This document shows positions 38,040-48,136 of a stretch of DNA of 64,000 bases, piece by piece. The stretch is from an uncultured Odoribacter sp. (GTDB lineage: Bacteria; Bacteroidota; Bacteroidia; Bacteroidales; Marinifilaceae): assembly GCA_910589025.1 (NCBI GenBank), contig CAJURM010000007.1, forward strand, positions 62,001 through 126,000, read 5' to 3'. The notes below the pieces were generated by a model. The model did no database searches. It was not told where the DNA came from and was given only the letters and a program-made list of their open reading frames with translations. How positions within the stretch are numbered: the first letter of the stretch is position 1; the number at the start of each line of letters is the position of its first letter. A program made the position numbers and the translations under genes.

Positions 38040-38696
38040 ATGACCTTACATAAAGCAGGATATTCTTTGTTAATCAAGTTATTGGCGGGAGTTGTCGTAT
38101 TAAATGGCATATCGTTTTATTTCATACACACTCCGGCAACCGCGTATACCATCCTGATTGTATCCGTGATTTTCTATCTTCTGGTCGTCAATTTCTTCCG
38201 GTTTCCGAACCGTCAGATTAGCTTGGACGACAACACTATATTGGCTCCTGCCGACGGTAAAATCGTGGTCATTGAAGAAACGGAAGAAACGGAATATTTC
38301 AAGGACCGCCGCATCCAGGTGTCCATTTTCATGAACATTTTCAACGTGCACATCAACTGGTTCCCGGTCAATGGGATTGTCCGGTATTTCAAATACCACA
38401 AGGGGAAATTTTCCGCGGCTTACCTGCCGAAATCCTCTACCGAAAACGAACGAACAACCATCGTTATGGAATGCAAAAACGGACAAACCATTCTCATGCG
38501 CCAAATTGCCGGAGCCATGGCCAAACGTATTGTCTCTTACGCTCCGGAAGGAGAAGAAGCCCGGCAGGACAAACATGCCGGATTTATCAAACTCGGTTCA
38601 CGGGTCGACCTGTATCTCCCTCTCGGGACAAATATCCAGGTGAAACTGGGGCAAAAAACAACAGGCTCACAAACCGTCATCGGAACCTTTAACTAA
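38040..38696 (+). CDS. psd: Phosphatidylserine decarboxylase proenzyme
   Basis: A 218-residue membrane-associated enzyme that converts phosphatidylserine to phosphatidylethanolamine. The self-cleavage site is the GSR triplet at 186-188, where Ser187 becomes the pyruvoyl group of the alpha chain. Two hydrophobic segments are at about 12-28 and 32-50. It is the short (about 220-residue) archaeal/Bacteroidota type. It has its own promoter, and panB and a pseudouridine synthase follow at 39- and 38-nt gaps. Its closeness to cdsA groups phospholipid synthesis genes. Confidence 0.95.
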   Translation: MTLHKAGYSLLIKLLAGVVVLNGISFYFIHTPATAYTILIVSVIFYLLVVNFFRFPNRQISLDDNTILAPADGKIVVIEETEETEYFKDRRIQVSIFMNIFNVHINWFPVNGIVRYFKYHKGKFSAAYLPKSSTENERTTIVMECKNGQTILMRQIAGAMAKRIVSYAPEGEEARQDKHAGFIKLGSRVDLYLPLGTNIQVKLGQKTTGSQTVIGTFN

Positions 38697-38735
38697 TTCC
38701 GGATACAACTTTTTATCTGAACCAAAACTAAAACC

Positions 38736-39551
38736 ATGTCAACACAATCAACAGTTAAAGTGGTTACCACTCATGTTTTGTCCGAAATGAAACTGAGAGG
38801 TGAAAAAATCAGCATGCTGACAGCTTATGACTATTCTATGGCACGCATCGTGGATGCTGCAGGAATAGACGTCATATTAGTCGGAGACTCCGCCTCCAAC
38901 GTTATGGCGGGAAACGAAACGACGCTTCCCATTACCTTAGACCAGATGATTTACCACGGTGCTTCCGTAGTGAGAGGGGTGAAACGCGCCCTTGTCGTCG
39001 TGGATATGCCTTTCGGAAGTTATCAGGGCAACAGTAAGGAAGCCTTGTCTTCCGCCATCCGCATCATGAAAGAAACGGCAGCCGATGCCGTCAAACTCGA
39101 AGGAGGCATCGAAATCGTAGAATCGATAAAACGCATCCTCTCCGCCGGCATTCCAGTCATGGGGCACTTAGGACTGACCCCTCAGAGCATCCACAAATTC
39201 GGTACCTACACCGTAAGAGCGAAAGAAGAGGCAGAAGCGCAAAAACTGATAGAAGATGCCCGCCTTTTGGAAGAGGCCGGCTGTTTTGCCCTTGTGCTGG
39301 AAAAAATCCCGGCAGTCTTGGCAGAAAAAGTCTCCCGCGAACTGACCATCCCGACCATCGGTATCGGTGCGGGGGGAAGCACAGACGGCCAAGTGCTGGT
39401 AATTCATGACATGCTGGGCATCAACAAAGAATTTTCCCCCCGTTTCCTGCGCCGGTATGCCGATTTATACACCATCATGACAGAAGCGGTCGGACATTAC
39501 ATCGACGATGTGAAAAACCGGGATTTTCCGAACGAAAAAGAACAATATTAA
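38736..39551 (+). CDS. panB: 3-methyl-2-oxobutanoate hydroxymethyltransferase
   Basis: A 271-residue TIM-barrel enzyme that adds a hydroxymethyl group from 5,10-methylene-tetrahydrofolate to 2-oxoisovalerate, the first step of pantothenate synthesis. Characteristic segments are MLTAYDYSMARIVDAAGIDVILVGDSASNVM and DMPFGSYQGN (metal site). The segment KLEGG follows them. The late GIGAGGSTDGQVLVIHDMLG motif is also typical. The length and motifs are complete. It sits between psd and a pseudouridine synthase; no other pan genes are in view. Confidence 0.97.
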   Translation: MSTQSTVKVVTTHVLSEMKLRGEKISMLTAYDYSMARIVDAAGIDVILVGDSASNVMAGNETTLPITLDQMIYHGASVVRGVKRALVVVDMPFGSYQGNSKEALSSAIRIMKETAADAVKLEGGIEIVESIKRILSAGIPVMGHLGLTPQSIHKFGTYTVRAKEEAEAQKLIEDARLLEEAGCFALVLEKIPAVLAEKVSRELTIPTIGIGAGGSTDGQVLVIHDMLGINKEFSPRFLRRYADLYTIMTEAVGHYIDDVKNRDFPNEKEQY

Positions 39552-39589
39552 TCCGGAACAGCAGCGTTCCGACACACTGACATACAAGC

Positions 39590-40282
39590 ATGCTTGAAGT
39601 ATTATACGAAGACAACCACATTATTGCCGTCAACAAAAAGATCTCTGACATCGTACAGGCGGACAAAACGGGCGACCAGCCACTGAGCGAAGAGGTCAAG
39701 GCTTACATCAAGAAAAAATACAACAAACCGGGAGACGTATTCCTGGGCGTCCCTCACCGCATCGACCGTCCGGTGAGCGGCGTCGTGTTATTTGCCCGTA
39801 CCAGCAAAGCCTTGACACGGCTGAATAAGATGTTTCAGGAACACGATGAGGAGATACAGAAAACCTATTGGGCCATCGTGGGCACTCTTCCTCCGGAAGA
39901 CAGCGGACATTTGGAACACTATATGATCCGGGACAGCGAGAAAAACAAATCGTATGCCTACGAAAAAGAAAAAAAGGGCAGCAAAAAAGCCATCCTCGAA
40001 TACAAACTCATCGGACGTTCCCAACGCTACTATTTACTGGAAATCAAACTGCTGACCGGACGGCACCACCAAATCCGCTGCCAGTTGGCTAAAATAGGCT
40101 GTCCCATCAAGGGCGACCTGAAATACGGCTTTGCCCGTTCCAACGAAGGAGGCGGCATCAGCCTGCATGCCCGGGAAATCACCTTCCGGCATCCCGTCAG
40201 CCAGGAAATGGTCACCATCACCGCCACACCTCCCCTACACGACACACTCTGGAAAGAATTTTACAACAATCTGAAAGAATAA
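39590..40282 (+). CDS. RluA-family RNA pseudouridine synthase
   Basis: A 230-residue RNA-modifying enzyme that isomerises uridine to pseudouridine. The catalytic motif HRIDRPVSGVVLFA (Asp in HRID) is at about 48-61. The family C-terminal block TGRHHQIRCQLAKIGCPIKGDLKYG follows. There is no S4 domain, which fits the RluA/RluC-like group. The target site in rRNA or tRNA is not determinable. It is the last gene of the psd-panB operon, followed by a strong terminator. Confidence 0.93.
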   Translation: MLEVLYEDNHIIAVNKKISDIVQADKTGDQPLSEEVKAYIKKKYNKPGDVFLGVPHRIDRPVSGVVLFARTSKALTRLNKMFQEHDEEIQKTYWAIVGTLPPEDSGHLEHYMIRDSEKNKSYAYEKEKKGSKKAILEYKLIGRSQRYYLLEIKLLTGRHHQIRCQLAKIGCPIKGDLKYGFARSNEGGGISLHAREITFRHPVSQEMVTITATPPLHDTLWKEFYNNLKE

Positions 40283-40296
40283 TAATCTTTTATACA

Positions 40297-40333
40297 CAAA
40301 AGAGCGTGTTCCTTTCGGAACACGCTCTTTCTT
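40297..40333. terminator. Bidirectional intrinsic terminator
   Basis: A 12-bp perfect stem (40301-40312 with 40317-40328, TTTC loop) flanked by an A-run and a T-run between the converging pseudouridine synthase and M16 protease genes. Confidence 0.85.
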
Positions 40334-40370
40334 TATCACAAACTGCAAAAGCAATTCACAGTTCACCGGA

Positions 40371-43283
40371 CTAATAACCGAATATTTCTTCCCTCGTCAG
40401 ACGGGTCACCGGACCATACTTTTTCAAACTCTTCATATCCAGTTCCTTTTCATCTCCCAAAATACAGTAGGTATAGGTGCGTCCTTTGATCCACTCTTCC
40501 TGGAATTTCTTCACATCCGCCAGTGTCATGTTCTGTATCCGGCTGAACAGTTCGCGTCTGCGGTCTTCCTTCAATCCCAAATCCTGCGCACTCATATAAT
40601 TCCATAACACGGAAGACTTCGTAATACGCTGTGTGCGCAAACGCGTCAATAAGGCTTCTTTCGCCAAACGGAAAGCATTTTCCGATTCGGGCATATTGTT
40701 GACAATCTCATCAAAAGCCTTCATCGCATCCAGCATCTTATCATTCTGGCAGGCAATAAACGTTGTAAACACATAAGGTTCATCCAGCTTGCCCGGCTCA
40801 CTCAATCCGGCACCTGCCGAATAAGCCAATCCTCTGGCTTCCCGCATTTCCTGGAACACAATGGCATTCATACCTCCTCCGAAATACTCATTGTACATAT
40901 TCAGGACAGGCGACAATGCCGCATTGAATTTATCCCCCCGGTTAGACACGGAAGCCATGTACACCTGTTTGGCATCATAAGGAGCAATCAGCACCTTGCT
41001 CGATGGCGTCTGCTGATAAACAAACACCTTGTTATCGGGTACCGGAGTCAACTTCTCGGGAATGCGGTGTTTTTCATTGATTTCAGCCACCACTTTCTCC
41101 ATGCTCTGCGGTCCGTAGTACAAAATAGTATGCTCATACCCATTCAGGCGTTTCAACCGGTCAATCAGGTCTTTCGGTTTCAATTGTTTCAACTCTGCTG
41201 CGGAAAGGATATTCCGGGCAGGTGACTTCGGACCGTAATAGGCATATTGCAGCAATTTGCTGAAATTGGACGACTGATTCAACTTCGCGTTTGTACGGGA
41301 TTTCTGGATATCCGCTTTCATATTTTCCAGCACTGCCGGATTCGGTTGCGCATCCGCCAACAGAGCTTCAAACAACTCCATCGCTTTACCCATATTCTCG
41401 TTCAGTCCCGACAAGCCGACATATACTCTCTCGCTGCCCGGAGAAACATAATAATCACAAGCCAGATTATAAAACTCCTGTTTAATCTGTTCCGGCGTCA
41501 TTTTGCTGGTGCCCAGATAATCCAGATACTGCACAGCCGTCCCCAAAGCCTTGTCCTCGTTCGTGCCCATATCAAAGACATACATCAACGAAAACAAATC
41601 GTTCGTCGTGTTCTGTTTGTAGAGAACAGGTATACCGGATTTAGCCGTGGTTTTCCCCATATCTTTGGAATAGTCGAGGAACACCGGTTCTATCGGTTCC
41701 GCATTAGAAGCCTGTATCTCACGCAGGAAAGCACTGGCCGTATCCCGGTTCATAAAAATCGGAGTAATCGCCGGTTTGGATATTTTCTTTTCATTCGGAT
41801 CCTTGCCTTCCCGTTTGTAAACCAAAGCATAATTGTCTTTGAAATTAGCCTTTGCAAAATCGACAATTTGCTGCTTGGTAATCTTGCTCATCTTATCCAG
41901 CGAGGCCACCTGGTCTTTCCAATCTATCCGGTTGATAAAGGCATTCACAAACATATCGGCACGCGCACTGTTATTTTCCATCTGCGATTGCTGGTAACGC
42001 TTGTAATTATTGATTGTTGCCTGTATCAGGCTTTCATCGAACTCTCCGTTTTTCAGCTTTTCCACCTCTGCCAGCAAAATATCCTTGGCTTCTTCAAGCG
42101 TCTGTCCCTGTTTCGGACGGGCATTCATCATAAAGAAGCTGTAATCCGCCATAGCGGAAGGATAAGCATAGGCCGACAACAGCTTCTGCTGCTGATTGAC
42201 ATCCAGGTCAATCAATCCGGCTTTTCCGTTATACAATACCTGTCCCACCAGTTCCAACAACTCGGCATCTTCAGAAGCGGCCCCCGGGAACCGCCATGCC
42301 AGCGACACATTGGCAGCTTCCAGTCCCAGCACCTCTTTCACAACCGGCTGTTCCAACGGAGCTTCGGGTTTAAACTCCAACTCCGGCAGATTTTCATTCG
42401 GTTTCATGCCGCCGAAATAGCGGTCAATCGTAGCAATCACCTTGTCCGGATCGAAATCTCCCGACATGCAGACGGCCATATTGTTGGGCACATACCACTG
42501 TTTGTAATAATTTTTGATATTGGTGATAGAGGGATTTTTCAAATGTTCCTGCGTTCCCAGCACCGTCTGCGTTCCATACGGGTGATTCGGGAACAGGGCG
42601 GTCATAATCTGCTCATACACCTTGCGGTTGTCCTTGGTCAGGGACATATTCTTCTCCTCATACACCGTTTCCAGTTCGGTGTGGAAACCGCGAATCACAT
42701 TATGCTGGAAACGGTCGGCCTGTATCTTGGCCCAGTTTTCCACCTCATTGGAAGGAATATCCTCCACATACACCGTCATATCATAACCGGTATAGGCATT
42801 CGTACCGTTTGCCCCGATAGCCGCCATCAATTTGTCGTATTCATTCGGAATGGACAACTTGGACGCCTCATAGGAAATGCTGTCGATTTTCTTATACAAA
42901 GCCACACGCTCCGCCTCGTCCGTCGTCTTACGATACACTTCAAACAACGCCTCTATCTCATCCAACATCGGCTTTTCCTGCTCATAATTCTGGGTGCCGA
43001 AAGACTCCGTTCCCTTAAACATCAAATGTTCAAAATAATGAGCCAGCCCCGTCGTTTCCGCCGGATCGTTCTTTCCTCCCACCCGCACGGCTATGTAAGT
43101 CTGGATACGGGGTTTTTCGGTATTCACCGTCAAATACACCTTCAAGCCGTTATCTAACGTATAGATGCGCGCGTTTAAAGGATCGTTGGGCACCGTCTCG
43201 TATTTGTACTGAGAACCTGTACCGCATGCAGCCGCCAATGCAAGCAAAAGGGGCAACATTAAGAATTTAAACATCTTTTTCAT
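40371..43283 (-). CDS. M16 family zinc protease (pitrilysin/insulinase-like lipoprotein)
   Basis: A 970-residue protein with two tandem M16 homology units (about 40-490 and 510-960). The inverted zinc motif HYFEH has His82, Glu85 and His86; only the first unit carries the active site. The N-terminus is a lipoprotein signal with Cys20 in ALAAAC, so it is an envelope lipoprotein. M16 enzymes form a closed chamber and degrade peptides. It has a well-spaced TTG-N21-TATGTTTG promoter and stands alone. Confidence 0.93.
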   Translation of the reverse strand: MKKMFKFLMLPLLLALAAACGTGSQYKYETVPNDPLNARIYTLDNGLKVYLTVNTEKPRIQTYIAVRVGGKNDPAETTGLAHYFEHLMFKGTESFGTQNYEQEKPMLDEIEALFEVYRKTTDEAERVALYKKIDSISYEASKLSIPNEYDKLMAAIGANGTNAYTGYDMTVYVEDIPSNEVENWAKIQADRFQHNVIRGFHTELETVYEEKNMSLTKDNRKVYEQIMTALFPNHPYGTQTVLGTQEHLKNPSITNIKNYYKQWYVPNNMAVCMSGDFDPDKVIATIDRYFGGMKPNENLPELEFKPEAPLEQPVVKEVLGLEAANVSLAWRFPGAASEDAELLELVGQVLYNGKAGLIDLDVNQQQKLLSAYAYPSAMADYSFFMMNARPKQGQTLEEAKDILLAEVEKLKNGEFDESLIQATINNYKRYQQSQMENNSARADMFVNAFINRIDWKDQVASLDKMSKITKQQIVDFAKANFKDNYALVYKREGKDPNEKKISKPAITPIFMNRDTASAFLREIQASNAEPIEPVFLDYSKDMGKTTAKSGIPVLYKQNTTNDLFSLMYVFDMGTNEDKALGTAVQYLDYLGTSKMTPEQIKQEFYNLACDYYVSPGSERVYVGLSGLNENMGKAMELFEALLADAQPNPAVLENMKADIQKSRTNAKLNQSSNFSKLLQYAYYGPKSPARNILSAAELKQLKPKDLIDRLKRLNGYEHTILYYGPQSMEKVVAEINEKHRIPEKLTPVPDNKVFVYQQTPSSKVLIAPYDAKQVYMASVSNRGDKFNAALSPVLNMYNEYFGGGMNAIVFQEMREARGLAYSAGAGLSEPGKLDEPYVFTTFIACQNDKMLDAMKAFDEIVNNMPESENAFRLAKEALLTRLRTQRITKSSVLWNYMSAQDLGLKEDRRRELFSRIQNMTLADVKKFQEEWIKGRTYTYCILGDEKELDMKSLKKYGPVTRLTREEIFGY

Positions 43284-43308
43284 CGTCGCTAATTTTGATT
43301 CTGATTTA

Positions 43309-43340
43309 CAAACATATATAAAAAATAATTAAAATCACAA
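43309..43340 (-). promoter_or_regulatory. Promoter of the M16 protease gene
   Basis: On the minus strand, TTG (43338-43340), 21 nt, TATGTTTG (43309-43316). Confidence 0.7.
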
Positions 43341-43370
43341 CACTTTTTCACACGTCATCCGAATTTACGA

Positions 43371-43409
43371 AAAACGGGGTTACGTGTCCTTTACACATAA
43401 CCCCGTTTT
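43371..43409 (-). terminator. Intrinsic terminator of the secA-lgt-guanine deaminase operon
   Basis: A 16-bp stem (43371-43386 with 43394-43409) pairs fully on the minus-strand RNA with one G-U pair and ends in a T-run. It lies 19 nt beyond the guanine deaminase stop. Confidence 0.85.
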
Positions 43410-43427
43410 ATCTTGCATTGTACGCGT

Positions 43428-43898
43428 TTAATAGGCCGTCTTATCGGTTTTCTTTACCCACAAACGGAACTCCTCGCCGGCCTCTTTTTCCTGCCGGTGA
43501 AGAAAAGGGATGCTTCTTTCGGTCTGGGGCAAAGCGATTTCCCGGTAAATAAAGGAATCGTCAAAGCCCCCTCCCGCCGCATCTTCTTTCGTACAGGCAT
43601 AATACACTTTTTCCGGGCGTGCCCAGTAGATCGCTCCCAAACACATCGGACAAGGCTCGCAACTGCAATAAATCTCACAGCCTGTCAATTGAAAACTCTT
43701 CAATTGCCTGCACGCCTCCCGGATAGCGTTCACTTCCGCATGGGCTGTCGGATCGTTATCGGGTGTAACAGTATTGGCACTGGCAGCAATCACCTTGCCA
43801 TCCTTAACAACCACCGCACCGAACGGTCCGCCCGTCCCGTTTTTCACATTCTCTACCGCCAAACGAATGGCTTCCTCCATAAATCTCTTTTCGTACAT
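43428..43898 (-). CDS. Guanine deaminase (GuaD-type nucleoside deaminase)
   Basis: A 156-residue zinc deaminase of the cytidine/deoxycytidylate-deaminase fold. The zinc motifs are HAE (His53-Glu55) and PCPMC (Cys83 and Cys86). The C-terminal block GGGFDDSFIYREI is the GuaD-specific segment, and the length equals that of Bacillus subtilis GuaD (156). The enzyme converts guanine to xanthine. ATG 43898 follows the lgt stop by 10 nt on the same strand; the longer frame into lgt is not used. A tRNA adenosine deaminase role is less likely given the C-terminus. Confidence 0.88.
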   Translation of the reverse strand: MYEKRFMEEAIRLAVENVKNGTGGPFGAVVVKDGKVIAASANTVTPDNDPTAHAEVNAIREACRQLKSFQLTGCEIYCSCEPCPMCLGAIYWARPEKVYYACTKEDAAGGGFDDSFIYREIALPQTERSIPFLHRQEKEAGEEFRLWVKKTDKTAY

Positions 43899-43908
43899 GG
43901 CTACCGTC

Positions 43909-44793
43909 CTACTTTTTCTTTGAAGTATTTCCTGCGTGAGGCGGAACAACTTTGTGCTTTCCGCTGTACCACAGCCTAAAACATCCCGCCAACACAAAAG
44001 GTATACTCAGCCACTGTCCCATATTCAGCGTCATAGCCTCCTCAAAATCCACCTGATTCTCCTTCACAAACTCTATCAGGAAACGGGCGGTAAAAATCAA
44101 GATCAGAAACATGCCGAAAATAAATCCCTGTCTCTCTTTCACATTCGTCCGCCAATAAAGGTACATCAGCACGACGAAACTCACCAGATAACAAAAAGCT
44201 TCATACAACTGTGCCGGATGGCGGGGAGCCGAAGGATTGTCAATGCCGTAAGCATTCACAAAGCGGAATCCCCACGGCAACGTGGTCACCTCTCCCACAA
44301 TCTCCGAATTCATCAGATTGCCCAACCGGATGAACACACCCGCCAAAGCAATCGGAATCACTGCCCGGTCCAAAATCCAAAAAATGGATTTTTTACTGAC
44401 TTTCTTAGAATAGTACCACAATCCGGCAATAATACCTATCGCAGCGCCGTGGCTTGCCAGCCCCTGAAAGCCCGTAAATTTAAATTCCGGCTGAAAGCGG
44501 AAAGGCAAAATCATTTCCAGCGGATGCTGGCTGAAATAAGCCCAGTCATAAAAAAGGCAATGTCCCAAACGGGCACCGACAACCGTCGCCACCGCCACAT
44601 ATATCCACAACTTGTCCAGCCACTCCATGCTCAATCCTTCGGCCCGGAATATCTTTTCCTCTATCTTGTAACCGCAAATAAACGCCAGCACGAACAACAA
44701 TCCGTAATAACGCAGGGAAAAGCCGCCCAGATTAAAAATTTCCGGGTCAACCTCCCAGTTGATAAAAAACGGTAATAACATAAGCTTTTCCAA
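43909..44793 (-). CDS. lgt: Prolipoprotein diacylglyceryl transferase
   Basis: A 294-residue inner-membrane enzyme that attaches diacylglycerol from phosphatidylglycerol to the lipobox Cys of prolipoproteins, the first step of lipoprotein maturation. It has seven predicted membrane helices and the motifs YYGLLFVLAFICGY, ASHGAAIG and HPAQLYEA (active-site His region). It starts one base after the secA stop. An alternative start at the internal Met5 gives MLLPFFINWEVD. It functions downstream of SecA, and the same transcript carries both. Confidence 0.95.
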   Translation of the reverse strand: MEKLMLLPFFINWEVDPEIFNLGGFSLRYYGLLFVLAFICGYKIEEKIFRAEGLSMEWLDKLWIYVAVATVVGARLGHCLFYDWAYFSQHPLEMILPFRFQPEFKFTGFQGLASHGAAIGIIAGLWYYSKKVSKKSIFWILDRAVIPIALAGVFIRLGNLMNSEIVGEVTTLPWGFRFVNAYGIDNPSAPRHPAQLYEAFCYLVSFVVLMYLYWRTNVKERQGFIFGMFLILIFTARFLIEFVKENQVDFEEAMTLNMGQWLSIPFVLAGCFRLWYSGKHKVVPPHAGNTSKKK

Positions 44794-47700
44794 TTACTCG
44801 TTCTTGCCGTGGCAATTCTTGTATTTCAATCCGCTGCCGCAGGGACACGGGTCATTTCTTCCCACCTTGGGACCTACGTGCACCGGTTCGTGCTTCGGCG
44901 GCTGACGGTTTGCCATGGGGGCGGAAGCCTCCGTACGTCCGGTCTTCATCTTGCTCAAATCGGTACGCTTCTCCTCAGCTTCTTTCACCCGTTCGGGTTC
45001 CTGCATCGGTATCTGGCCTTTCATCAAGGTAGAAACCGTTCCTTTGTTGATCTTTTCGACCATCGTCTTAAACAGATTGTACGACTCGAATTTATAAATC
45101 AACAACGGGTCTTTCTGTTCGTAGGCTGCATTCTGTACGGACTGTTTCAAATCGTCCATTTCGCGCAACTGTTCTTTCCACGCCTCGTCAATCTGAGCCA
45201 GGATAATCGCTTTCTCGTAAGAACGCATCAGATCTTCTCCCTGTGTACGGTAAGCCTTTTCAAGATTGGTCACGACGCTGTACATTTTCTGTCCGTCGGT
45301 AAAAGGCACTACAATATTCTTGAATACGTCTCCCCGGTTTTCAAACACATCCTTAATCACGGGATAGGCCTGTTGTGCAATATGTTCCACCTTGCGGGTG
45401 TATACTTCCCGCACCTGGGCATACAATTTTTCCGTCAACTCTTCCGGTTTTAACTGTTGGAATTCCTCCGGAGTTATTTCAAAATCGATGGAGAGCAGAC
45501 GTAACACCTCCAGTTTGAATCCTTCCCAATCATTGTCGGCCTGGAATTCATTCACTACGGTTTCACAAACATCATACATATTGTTGGCAACCGCCACGCC
45601 GATACGCTCTCCCAACAGCGCATTGCGTCTCTGCTTGTAGATAATGGTACGCTGGGAGTTCATCACGTCGTCATATTCCAGCAACCGCTTCCGTATGCCG
45701 AAATTGTTTTCCTCGACTTTCTTCTGGGCGCGTTCGATGGAGCGGGTAATCATGGAATGCTGGATCACATCCCCCTCTTTGTGTCCCAAGCGGTCCATCA
45801 CCCGGATGATACGCTCGGAGCTGAACAGACGCATCAAATCATCTTCCAGCGACACGAAGAACTGGGATGAACCCGGGTCTCCCTGACGTCCGGCACGTCC
45901 GCGCAACTGACGGTCTACCCGCCGCGAGTCATGGCGTTCCGTACCGATAATCGCCAAACCTCCGGCAGCCCGTACTTCAGGACTCAGCTTAATATCCGTA
46001 CCACGACCCGCCATGTTCGTGGCAATCGTCACCGTACGCGATTTACCGGCTTCCGCCACGATGTCGGCTTCTTTATGGTGTAATTTCGCATTCAATACAT
46101 TGTGAGGGATATTCCGCAATTTCAGCATCCGGTTCAGCAACTCAGACACTTCCACGGAAGTCGTACCCACCAGCACCGGACGTCCGGCTTCCACCAAACG
46201 GACAATCTCATCAATGACGGCATTGTATTTCTCGCGTTTCGTCTTGTATACCAAGTCATTCGCATCCTTCCGGATAATCGGTTTGTTGGTCGGGATAACC
46301 ACCACATCCAGTTTATAAATGTCCCAAAGCTCCCCGGCTTCCGTCTCGGCGGTACCCGTCATACCTGCCAGCTTGTGGTACATACGGAAATAATTCTGCA
46401 ACGTAATCGTGGCAAACGTCTGGGTGGCGGCTTCCACCTTTACACCCTCTTTCGCCTCTATCGCCTGGTGCAGACCGTCCGAATAGCGGCGTCCTTCCAT
46501 AATACGTCCCGTCTGCTCATCCACAATCTTCACCTTATTATCTATGACCACATATTCCACATCTTTCTCAAACAGGGTGTATGCTTTCAATAACTGATTG
46601 ACCGTGTGTACCCGCTCCGATTTCACGGCATAGTTCTGAATCATCTCGTCCTTTTGCCGCAGTTTCTCTTTTTCGTCCTTTACCGTCTTTTCAATCTCCG
46701 CAACCTCTTCTCCGATATTGGGCAGAATGAAAAATTTCGGGTCTTCCCCGGCAGCCGTAATGGTATCGTGTCCCTTGTCTGTCAGGTCGATAGAATTCTG
46801 CTTTTCGTCAATGACAAAATACAGCGGGTCGGTAATCTCCGGCATACGGCGGTTATTCTCCTGCATGTATTCATTTTCCGTCTTAATCAAAATCGCTTTA
46901 TTTCCCTGTTCGCTCAGGAATTTAATCAACGGCTTGTATTTGGGCAAGCCCTTATGGGCACGTAACAGGAGGATACTTCCTTCCTTCCTCTTCTTCGGAT
47001 CATCGCTTTCCAACAACGCCTTGGCATCGTTGAATATCTTGGCCACCAAATCCCTCTGCATCCGTACCAACCTGTCGACACGGGGCTTGTATTCGTCAAA
47101 CATCTGGTCGTCTCCTTTGGGCACCGGACCGGAAATAATCAATGGCGTACGGGCATCGTCAATCAATACGGAATCGACCTCATCGACAATAGCATAATTA
47201 TGTTTGCGCTGTACCAGGTCCTCCGGATTGATTGCCATATTATCGCGCAGGTAGTCGAAACCGAACTCATTGTTGGTACCGAAAGTAATATCTGCCATGT
47301 AAGCCTTGCGCCTGTCTGGGGAATTGGGCTGGTGTTTGTCGATACAATCCACCGACAGCCCGTGAAACATATACAACGGTCCCATCCACTCCGAGTCACG
47401 TTTTGCCAGATAATCATTCACGGTTACCATGTGGACCCCGCGTCCTGTCAAAGCATTCAGGAATACGGGCAATGTGGCAACCAATGTTTTTCCTTCTCCC
47501 GTCGCCATCTCGGCAATCTTGCCCTGATGCAAAACGGCTCCTCCAATCAACTGCACGTCATAGTGCACCATATCCCAGGTCACTTCATTTCCTCCGGCAA
47601 TCCACGAATTAAACCAGACGGCTTTGTCACCTTCTATTTCAACAAAATCATGGTTTACGGCCAAATCCCGGTCGAACTGGGTAGCCGTCACCTCTATCTC

Positions 47701-48081
47701 TTCATTCTCCTTGAAGCGGCGCGCCGTATCTTTCATCACAGCGAAAGCCACCGGTAACAACTCCGTGAGGATGTCCTCCACCTTTTTGTCTATCTCCTCT
47801 TCCAGTTTATCCACACGGTTGTAAATCTCTTCCCTCTCCTCAATGGTGGGTTTCTCTTCTTCCACCCGTTTTTTCAACGCCACAATCTCCTCCTCTTCTT
47901 CCCGGATGTGGGCCTTGATTTTTGCCTTCAATCCGTTTGCCACTTCGCGCAGTTCGTCGTGGCTCAATCCTTTCAGTTTCTCCCATTCGGCGTTCACTTT
48001 GCCGACAATAGGAAGCAATTCTTTCATATCCCGGTCGGATTTGTTTCCGAACAGTTTCTTTAAAACATCATTAAAACCCAT
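44794..48081 (-). CDS. secA: Protein translocase subunit SecA
   Basis: A 1095-residue ATPase motor of the Sec translocon that pushes unfolded preproteins through SecYEG. The N-terminal DEAD-like motor has the MATGEGKT Walker A loop and the DEVD box. A large insertion with a coiled-coil stretch (about 60-100) makes it longer than the 830-900 residues of most SecA, as is usual in Bacteroidota. The C-terminal zinc-binding CPCGSGLKYKNCH motif is intact. It is the first gene of a secA-lgt-guaD operon (1- and 10-nt gaps). No clear TAnnTTTG promoter is found ahead of it. Confidence 0.98.
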   Translation of the reverse strand: MGFNDVLKKLFGNKSDRDMKELLPIVGKVNAEWEKLKGLSHDELREVANGLKAKIKAHIREEEEEIVALKKRVEEEKPTIEEREEIYNRVDKLEEEIDKKVEDILTELLPVAFAVMKDTARRFKENEEIEVTATQFDRDLAVNHDFVEIEGDKAVWFNSWIAGGNEVTWDMVHYDVQLIGGAVLHQGKIAEMATGEGKTLVATLPVFLNALTGRGVHMVTVNDYLAKRDSEWMGPLYMFHGLSVDCIDKHQPNSPDRRKAYMADITFGTNNEFGFDYLRDNMAINPEDLVQRKHNYAIVDEVDSVLIDDARTPLIISGPVPKGDDQMFDEYKPRVDRLVRMQRDLVAKIFNDAKALLESDDPKKRKEGSILLLRAHKGLPKYKPLIKFLSEQGNKAILIKTENEYMQENNRRMPEITDPLYFVIDEKQNSIDLTDKGHDTITAAGEDPKFFILPNIGEEVAEIEKTVKDEKEKLRQKDEMIQNYAVKSERVHTVNQLLKAYTLFEKDVEYVVIDNKVKIVDEQTGRIMEGRRYSDGLHQAIEAKEGVKVEAATQTFATITLQNYFRMYHKLAGMTGTAETEAGELWDIYKLDVVVIPTNKPIIRKDANDLVYKTKREKYNAVIDEIVRLVEAGRPVLVGTTSVEVSELLNRMLKLRNIPHNVLNAKLHHKEADIVAEAGKSRTVTIATNMAGRGTDIKLSPEVRAAGGLAIIGTERHDSRRVDRQLRGRAGRQGDPGSSQFFVSLEDDLMRLFSSERIIRVMDRLGHKEGDVIQHSMITRSIERAQKKVEENNFGIRKRLLEYDDVMNSQRTIIYKQRRNALLGERIGVAVANNMYDVCETVVNEFQADNDWEGFKLEVLRLLSIDFEITPEEFQQLKPEELTEKLYAQVREVYTRKVEHIAQQAYPVIKDVFENRGDVFKNIVVPFTDGQKMYSVVTNLEKAYRTQGEDLMRSYEKAIILAQIDEAWKEQLREMDDLKQSVQNAAYEQKDPLLIYKFESYNLFKTMVEKINKGTVSTLMKGQIPMQEPERVKEAEEKRTDLSKMKTGRTEASAPMANRQPPKHEPVHVGPKVGRNDPCPCGSGLKYKNCHGKNE

Positions 48082-48136
48082 ATAAACAAATTATAAATTG
48101 TAACTAAAAATTGAAAATCTAATCCTTTAGCAATTT

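Noticed and set aside
41247..43157. A 636-codon open frame antisense to the M16 protease gene
   Set aside because: No domain or signal is recognisable in it; the protease frame on the minus strand has a lipobox and the zinc motif.
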